Positions 6,094 to 9,690 of a stretch of DNA of 9,690 nucleotides are shown in pieces. The position numbers were made by a program, and so were the translations under genes. Within the stretch, counting starts at the first letter, position 1; the number at the start of each line of letters is the position of its first letter. Source of the stretch: Croceicoccus sp. (lineage in GTDB: Bacteria; Pseudomonadota; Alphaproteobacteria; Sphingomonadales; Sphingomonadaceae); contig JAPYSD010000089.1 of the NCBI GenBank assembly GCA_029936705.1, positions 1 through 9,690 of the forward strand. Direction: 5' to 3'. Below the pieces are notes generated by a model. It was given only the letters and a program-made list of their open reading frames with translations, was not told the origin of the DNA and did not search any database.

Positions 6094-6905
6094 AGCTTGC
6101 CGCCACCCATTTCCGCGAACATCTTCTGAAAATCGGCATAGCTTGGCTGATGTGCGGTGACGCCGCCATCGACCGGAATTGCGGCACCAGTAATGAATTC
6201 GCTCTCGTCGCTGGCCAGAAATGCCACGAGATTGGCCACATCGTCGGGTTGGCCAAGTCGCGGGGTAAGATGGTGTGAAAGCAGGATGTCCTTCACCATC
6301 GGCGGCGTCGACTCCTGCGCAAGCGGTGTCAGGACAAAGCCGATCACCATGCAGTTCGAACGCACGCCCAGCTTGCCATATTGGGTCGCGATCATGCGAT
6401 TGAGCTGGATCAGCGCGGCCTTGGACGAGCCATAGGCAGTCAGCGTCGCCTCGCCCTGCACGCCAAAGCCCGATGCGCTGTGAATGATCGATCCACGTCC
6501 ATGCTCGATCATGCCGGGCAGGACATGTTTGCTCATCAGCATCGCGCCCCGCACATTGACCGCCATCGCGCGGTCCCAAGCGGCCACGTCGAGGTTCAGG
6601 ACATCGAGATCGGCCTGCCGCTGTGCATCGTTCTGAATGGCGGCATTGTTGTGCAAAATGTCGATACGGCCCAGATCCGCGGCAACTTGTTCGGCGAATT
6701 CGCGGACCGAATTCTCGTCGGTCAGGTCCAGCGGTAGGGATGTTGCGCCCGGAATATCCTGCGCTGCGGCCGCCGCCGCTTCGACATCGATATCGCCAAG
6801 CACGACTTTTGCGCCTTCTTGCGCGAGCCGCCTTGCGGACGCCGCACCGATACCGCCTGCGGCACCCGTCACGATTGCAATCCTGTTTTCCAGCCGTCCA
6901 GCCAT
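6090..6905 (-). CDS. Short-chain dehydrogenase/reductase, predicted NAD(H)-dependent
   Basis: A 271-residue classical SDR on the minus strand. Motifs: TGAAGGIG at 13-20, Asp38 after strand 2 (NAD preference), NNAA at 86-89, Asn117, Ser145 and Tyr158-x3-Lys162 (YGSSK). The expected PG after strand 6 is replaced by VIGFVLTP, an unusual loss of the proline. It is paralogous to the SDR at 1569-2372: they share IDILHNNAA, ATQYGK, a PDD.A.LVAFLASDES segment and a C-terminal HQP.YAD tail. A good ribosome site AAAAGGAG (6918-6911) lies 5 bases before the ATG. The gene is divergent from the AveC-like gene across a palindromic intergenic region and convergent with the VOC gene, so it is probably a separate transcription unit of the same pathway. 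The SDR class is certain; the substrate is unknown. Confidence 0.94.
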   Translation of the reverse strand: MAGRLENRIAIVTGAAGGIGAASARRLAQEGAKVVLGDIDVEAAAAAAQDIPGATSLPLDLTDENSVREFAEQVAADLGRIDILHNNAAIQNDAQRQADLDVLNLDVAAWDRAMAVNVRGAMLMSKHVLPGMIEHGRGSIIHSASGFGVQGEATLTAYGSSKAALIQLNRMIATQYGKLGVRSNCMVIGFVLTPLAQESTPPMVKDILLSHHLTPRLGQPDDVANLVAFLASDESEFITGAAIPVDGGVTAHQPSYADFQKMFAEMGGGKL

Positions 6906-6926
6906 GGGTTCTCCTTTTCAGCCGGC

Positions 6927-6954
6927 ATAAGCAATGGAAGCGCGGGTTTCACAA
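6927..6954 (-). promoter_or_regulatory. Possible minus-strand promoter for the SDR gene
   Basis: Reading the minus strand, TTGTGA (6954-6949) and GCTTAT (6932-6927) are separated by 16 bases and would place the transcription start just upstream of the ribosome site. The -10 match is poor. The -35 overlaps one arm of the inverted repeat at 6952-6973, so a protein bound there would block it. This is a weak candidate, given because a promoter must lie in this short region. Confidence 0.25.
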
Positions 6955-6973
6955 CCTGTCGCAGGACAGGTTG
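6952..6973. promoter_or_regulatory. Perfect 9-bp inverted repeat, candidate operator
   Basis: CAACCTGTC and GACAGGTTG form perfect 9-base arms around a GCAG spacer, a 22-base dyad in the middle of the 119-base divergent gap between the minus-strand SDR and the AveC-like gene. Its inner half-sites ACCTGT/ACAGGT resemble lux-type boxes, but with a 6-base instead of an 8-base centre; a TetR- or GntR-type operator is equally possible. No regulator gene is in the window. It could also fold as an RNA hairpin in the 5' leader of the plus-strand transcript, but it lacks a T-run and so is not a typical terminator. Confidence 0.6.
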
Positions 6974-6995
6974 CGAGAGTTTTTCGCGCCGACAT

Positions 6996-7009
6996 CCTGT
7001 TTGCACAGG
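6996..7009. promoter_or_regulatory. Second, smaller dyad with the same half-site
   Basis: CCTGT and ACAGG flank a TTGC spacer, 22 bases downstream of the larger inverted repeat, and use the same CCTGT/ACAGG arms. It lies just before the ribosome site of the AveC-like gene, near where transcription would begin. It may be a secondary site for the same regulator. Five-base arms can occur by chance, so support is modest. Confidence 0.35.
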
Positions 7010-7010
7010 C

Positions 7011-7018
7011 GGGAGAGG
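7011..7018 (+). promoter_or_regulatory. Shine-Dalgarno site supporting a TTG start for the AveC-like gene
   Basis: GGGAGAGG lies 6 bases before an in-frame TTG at 7025. The next start candidates, ATG at 7046 and ATG at 7055, have no purine-rich site at a usable distance. This favours TTG at 7025, adding 7 residues to the version starting at 7046. Confidence 0.5.
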
Positions 7019-7024
7019 CTTTTC

Positions 7025-7795
7025 TTGGAATCGACGATTACACCCATGCCGGTGATGCCGGCCCCTGAACCGGCGGGTACCATATTTCTGATCGGCACCT
7101 GTGTCATCCTTGCCGCGATCATGGCGTGGTGGGCGCTCGGCTCCGAACGACCCAAACGGGGCTGGGTCCTGCCCCTTGTTTTCGCCGGAACCGCGCTTTC
7201 GGCCGTGATGATCGAGCCGATCTACGATAACGCGCTGCTCTATTGGTATCCTGCGGAAAACCCGCTGGCATTCTTCCGCGGCTATGAACGGACCATCCCC
7301 TGGTATGTACCGCTAGGCTATGCATGGTTCTTCGGAGGATCGGCCTATCTGGTATGGCGAGTAGTCGAACGCGGGGCGCCCGTCGCCAGTGTCTGGAAGC
7401 TTTTCTTCACGACCGCGGCGGTCGACTGGCTCGCCGTATCGATATGCGAGTGGATGGAATTGAGTGCATTCTACGGAAACCAGCCGTTCCATCTCTTCGG
7501 CTCGCCCATCTGGTTCTCGTTCTGCGATGCCACGGGCGGGTTCGTCCTGGGTGCCGCACTGGCAAAGCTTGTGCCGTACCTTGGCGGCATCAAGCGGCTG
7601 TGGCTGCTGATCCTGCCCAGTTTTACCTATGCCGCGACGCTCGGCTCCACTACCGCTCCTGTATCGCTGGCGCTCAATTCCGCCTGGTCGCCGGTCATGA
7701 TTTGGATCGCTGGTGCCGTCACGATGGCAATGTGCATGGTGGCCATCCATGTCATCGCCCAGATGGCCCGGTTGCGACAGGAAGCGGTGCTGTGA
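7025..7795 (+). CDS. AveC-like (spirocyclase family) integral membrane protein
   Basis: A protein of 256 residues from TTG, or 249 from ATG at 7046. It is strongly hydrophobic, with about seven predicted membrane segments (roughly residues 18-38, 47-66, 93-113, 123-142, 161-186, 191-209 and 224-248). The loop EPIYDNALLYWYPAENP (64-80) after the second segment, and IPWYVPLGYAWFFGG (91-105), recall proteins annotated as AveC-family. The named member, AveC of Streptomyces avermitilis, acts in spiroketal formation during avermectin synthesis. Actinobacterial and sphingomonad relatives have no established function. Conserved acidic and aromatic residues (Glu64, Asp68, Trp74, Glu142, Glu145, Asp168) could form a membrane-embedded site. 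The stop overlaps the MFS start in GTGA, so the two membrane proteins are probably co-made. The upstream frame is open to 6623 but that part is antisense to the SDR. Family recognition is from memory and moderate; membrane nature is certain. Confidence 0.65.
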   Translation: MESTITPMPVMPAPEPAGTIFLIGTCVILAAIMAWWALGSERPKRGWVLPLVFAGTALSAVMIEPIYDNALLYWYPAENPLAFFRGYERTIPWYVPLGYAWFFGGSAYLVWRVVERGAPVASVWKLFFTTAAVDWLAVSICEWMELSAFYGNQPFHLFGSPIWFSFCDATGGFVLGAALAKLVPYLGGIKRLWLLILPSFTYAATLGSTTAPVSLALNSAWSPVMIWIAGAVTMAMCMVAIHVIAQMARLRQEAVL

Positions 7796-9117
7796 GACGT
7801 TTCTCAGGTCGGGACTGGTGGTTTATCGGCCTTCTGGCCACGATCTACGCCTTCAACTTCATCGACCGTATGATCATTGCCGTGGTCGGAGAGCCGATCC
7901 GGCAGGAATTCGGGCTCAGCGATTTCCAGCTCGGCATCATGGGCGGCGCGGCCTTCGCGCTGTTCTATGGCGGCATCGGCATTCCGATCGCGCGCCTTGC
8001 CGAGCGGGTCAATCGCATCGGCATCGTCGCGGCCGCGACCGCACTCTGGTCGTTGATGACGATGCTATCCGGCGCGGCCACAGGCTATGTCCAATTGCTG
8101 CTGGCGCGCATGGGCGTGGGTATCGGTGAGGCAGGGTTCACTCCGCCGGTCGTCTCCTTGATTGCAGACCGCTTTCCCCCAGAACGCCGCGCGACGGTTT
8201 TCTCGACGATTGCGGTGGGTGTGTCCGTCGGTGGCGCGATCGGCGTCCTTGGCGGGGGCTGGATTGCGCAAACCTATGGCTGGCGGTGGGCATTCGTCGC
8301 AGCGGGCGCCCCGGGCCTGTTGCTGGCACTGCTTCTCTGGCTGACGATCCGGGAGCCTGTCAGGCTCAACGCCGGGCAGGGCGCGCCGCCATTTGGGGCG
8401 GTCATTCGCCGAGTGGGTCGATCACGCGCATTCGTGGCATTCACCCTGGGTAGCGGCATGGTCGCCCTGGTAGGGTTCGGCCTGAATCTTTTCCTCATCC
8501 CGCTCCTCGTGCGCCGCTTCGGTTTCAACCTTGCAGAGGCGGCCTTGACGTTCGCATTCACGTTCAGCGCGGCGACTGCGCTGGGCGGAGTGACGGGCGG
8601 GCTGATTGCCGACCGGTTCGCGGCAGGGGCCCATCGGCGGTATGGATATCTGCCGATGCTGGCGACGATGCTGGCCATGCCGCTTTTCCTTGCTGCGATC
8701 TATCAGGACGAGTGGCGCATCATGGCGGTGCTGCTGTTCGGCTCGACCTTCTGCCTCTATGCCTTTCTGCCCACGATCATGATCGTGACGCAAAGACTGG
8801 TAGAGCCGCGGATGCGGGCCACTGCCGCTGCCATCCATGCATTCGGGCAGTCCGTCTTCGGGTTAGGCCTCGGCTCGGCGTTTCTGGGCTATATGAGCGA
8901 TTTGTTGGCAACCGCCCGATATGGCACTCGATATGCGCAAGAGTGTCTTGGCGGCGGCGCACACGCGTCGACAATCTGCGAAGAGGCGGCGGGTACGGGC
9001 TTGCAACAGGCACTTCTTTTGCTGGGCCTTTTCCTTTTGCTGGCGATCCTCTGCTATTGGCTGGCAGCGCGATCGATTGCCGGGGAAATCGCGATGATCG
9101 AGCGTGATGGAAGGTGA
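7792..9117 (+). CDS. MFS transporter, spinster (Spns)-like
   Basis: A 441-residue major facilitator superfamily protein with about 12 hydrophobic segments. The first segment ends in FNFIDR (21-26), typical of spinster-type members. Loop 2-3 holds a motif-A-like G.PIARLAERVNR (63-75). The stretch ARMGVGIGEAGFTPPVVSL (105-123), followed by a DRFPPERRA segment (127-134), is the family's best signature. The C-terminal half includes an extra loop of about 35 residues with two cysteines (CLGGGAHASTIC) before the last membrane segment. Relatives export or import small hydrophobic molecules in exchange with protons, so it may move the pathway's substrate or product. The start is GTG at 7792, overlapping the AveC-like stop as GTGA, with AGGAAG (7779-7784) 7 bases upstream. 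The frame is open further upstream but that region is the AveC-like gene. Transport role is confident; cargo and direction are not. Confidence 0.9.
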   Translation: MRRFSGRDWWFIGLLATIYAFNFIDRMIIAVVGEPIRQEFGLSDFQLGIMGGAAFALFYGGIGIPIARLAERVNRIGIVAAATALWSLMTMLSGAATGYVQLLLARMGVGIGEAGFTPPVVSLIADRFPPERRATVFSTIAVGVSVGGAIGVLGGGWIAQTYGWRWAFVAAGAPGLLLALLLWLTIREPVRLNAGQGAPPFGAVIRRVGRSRAFVAFTLGSGMVALVGFGLNLFLIPLLVRRFGFNLAEAALTFAFTFSAATALGGVTGGLIADRFAAGAHRRYGYLPMLATMLAMPLFLAAIYQDEWRIMAVLLFGSTFCLYAFLPTIMIVTQRLVEPRMRATAAAIHAFGQSVFGLGLGSAFLGYMSDLLATARYGTRYAQECLGGGAHASTICEEAAGTGLQQALLLLGLFLLLAILCYWLAARSIAGEIAMIERDGR

Positions 9118-9136
9118 GTGCCATCCCTGTAACGTC

Positions 9137-9182
9137 GGTGCGGGTGGGGTTCGACAGCTCACGGCAGGCTGGGGCCCGCACC
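9137..9182 (+). other. Long-range hairpin arms in the etfB leader
   Basis: GGTGCGGG (9137-9144) and CCCGCACC (9175-9182) are perfect 8-base complements separated by 30 bases. The second arm overlaps a GCCCGCAC direct repeat shared with the next hairpin, so the arms can also pair in other combinations. It may be a cis-acting RNA structure or a decayed palindromic repeat. Confidence 0.4.
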
Positions 9183-9197
9183 ACGATGTTCTCGTAC

Positions 9198-9215
9198 GCC
9201 CGCACTGATGCGGGC
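9198..9215 (+). terminator. Compact GC-rich hairpin downstream of the MFS gene
   Basis: GCCCGCA and TGCGGGC form a perfect 7-bp stem with a CTGA tetraloop, 80 bases after the MFS stop and about 75 before etfB. No T-run follows (TGTGACGG), so it is not a canonical Rho-independent terminator. It may stop or pause transcription weakly, protect an RNA end, or belong to the set of repeated CCCGCA cores here. Confidence 0.4.
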
Positions 9216-9290
9216 TGTGACGGAAAACATTGATCGCCCGCTGGAAGGCGGAGCCCTGCTCGCGAAGTTTTAGAACAAGGAAACCAAACC

Positions 9291-9690
9291 ATGAAAGCGC
9301 TAGTGCCCGTAAAGCGGGTGATTGATTACAACGTGAAGCCGCGTGTGAAGGCGGATGGAACGGGTGTTGATCTTGCGAATGTGAAGATGAGCATGAACCC
9401 GTTCGACGAGATTGCGGTGGAAGAGGCGATCCGTCTGAAGGAAGCGGGCAAGGTCAGCGAGATCGTCGCCGTCAGCATCGGCCCTGCCAAGGCGCAGGAA
9501 ACGCTGCGCACGGCGCTGGCGATGGGCGCGGACAGCGCGGTGCTGGTGGAAACCGATGCGGAAGTCGAACCGCTGGCGGTGGCCAAGATCCTCAAGGCCG
9601 TGGCGGCGGAAGTCGAACCCGGCCTGATCATCCTGGGCAAGCAGGCGATCGACGACGACAGCAACCAGACCGGCCAGATGCTGGCCGCGC
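9291..9690 (+). CDS. etfB: Electron transfer flavoprotein beta subunit, 5' part
   Basis: The first 133 codons are present and the gene runs off the window end. The sequence matches the highly conserved ETF beta start: MKALVPVKRVIDYNVKPRVK, then a DLANVKMSMNPFDEIAVEEA segment (28-47), QETLRTALAMGAD (70-82), LVETD (85-89), PLAVAKILK (95-103) and the AMP-binding-region signature IILGKQAIDDDSNQTGQM (114-131). With ETF alpha it forms the FAD-containing dimer that takes electrons from acyl-CoA and other flavin dehydrogenases and passes them to ETF-ubiquinone oxidoreductase. In most alphaproteobacteria etfA follows directly; that would be outside the window. The ribosome site AAGGAAA (9277-9283) is 7 bases before the ATG. 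It follows the MFS gene by 173 bases, so it probably has its own promoter. It is a core-metabolism gene and may mark the edge of the accessory cluster. Confidence 0.96.
   Translation, partial: MKALVPVKRVIDYNVKPRVKADGTGVDLANVKMSMNPFDEIAVEEAIRLKEAGKVSEIVAVSIGPAKAQETLRTALAMGADSAVLVETDAEVEPLAVAKILKAVAAEVEPGLIILGKQAIDDDSNQTGQMLAA

Noticed and set aside
6060..6110. Terminator between the convergent VOC and SDR genes
   Set aside because: The genes overlap by 4 bases, and only short GGCC-type self-complements without a T-run are present.
5911..6579. 222-codon minus-strand open frame
   Set aside because: It is an alternative frame of the minus-strand SDR and the antisense of the VOC gene; the SDR frame holds the full catalytic tetrad.
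6623..7024. Upstream extension of the AveC-like protein
   Set aside because: It is antisense to the SDR gene and crosses the palindromic intergenic region. The protein is arginine-rich and not membrane-like.
7324..7791. Upstream in-frame extension of the MFS transporter
   Set aside because: It overlaps the AveC-like gene and has no transporter-like content. GTG at 7792, with a ribosome site and GTGA overlap, begins a normal MFS N terminus.
9198..9215. Canonical Rho-independent terminator after the MFS gene
   Set aside because: The stem is good, but no T-run follows, so it is listed only as a weak terminator-like hairpin.

Overview
The window looks like chromosomal DNA of a high-GC alphaproteobacterium, most likely a sphingomonad (Novosphingobium/Sphingobium-like). 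This is inferred from G/C-rich third codon positions, the style of the protein sequences and the gene mix; no rRNA or other phylogenetic marker is present to prove it. No tRNA, CRISPR array, IS element or phage gene is visible. Coding density is very high and no gap between genes exceeds about 175 bases.

Layout. (1) Positions 1-6093, plus strand: one long compact operon already running when the window opens. Its order is the 3' end of a 3-hydroxyisobutyrate-dehydrogenase-like oxidoreductase, a small carboxymuconolactone-decarboxylase (CMD) family protein, an NADP-type short-chain dehydrogenase (SDR), an NAD-type SDR, a PAPS-type sulfotransferase, a second NADP-type SDR, a large uncharacterised protein resembling DUF1214 proteins, and a VOC-superfamily protein resembling methylmalonyl-CoA epimerase. 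Three successive junctions are 4-base ATGA overlaps and the last is an 11-base overlap, so these genes are probably translationally coupled. (2) Positions 6090-6905, minus strand: a fourth complete SDR, convergent with the operon and sharing a TTAA with its stop codon. It is a clear paralogue of the NAD-type SDR. (3) Positions 6906-7024: a divergent intergenic region with a perfect 9-bp inverted repeat and a second related dyad, the best candidate control site in the window. (4) Positions 7025-9117, plus strand: an AveC-like integral membrane protein coupled by a GTGA overlap to a spinster-type MFS transporter. (5) Positions 9118-9290: a leader with four copies of a CCCGCA/TGCGGG core able to form alternative hairpins, followed by the 5' part of etfB (electron transfer flavoprotein beta subunit), normally a core gene.

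Interpretation (inference). The set of several alcohol/ketone dehydrogenases, a CMD-fold protein, an epimerase-like VOC protein, a sulfotransferase, an MFS transporter and an AveC-like membrane protein, next to etfB, fits an accessory pathway for uptake and oxidative conversion of a hydrophobic alicyclic compound such as a steroid, terpenoid or polyketide-like molecule. ETF would accept electrons from acyl-CoA dehydrogenases encoded elsewhere. The substrate cannot be read from the sequence. The least expected components are the sulfotransferase inside an SDR operon, the DUF1214-like protein, and the AveC-like protein paired with a transporter.
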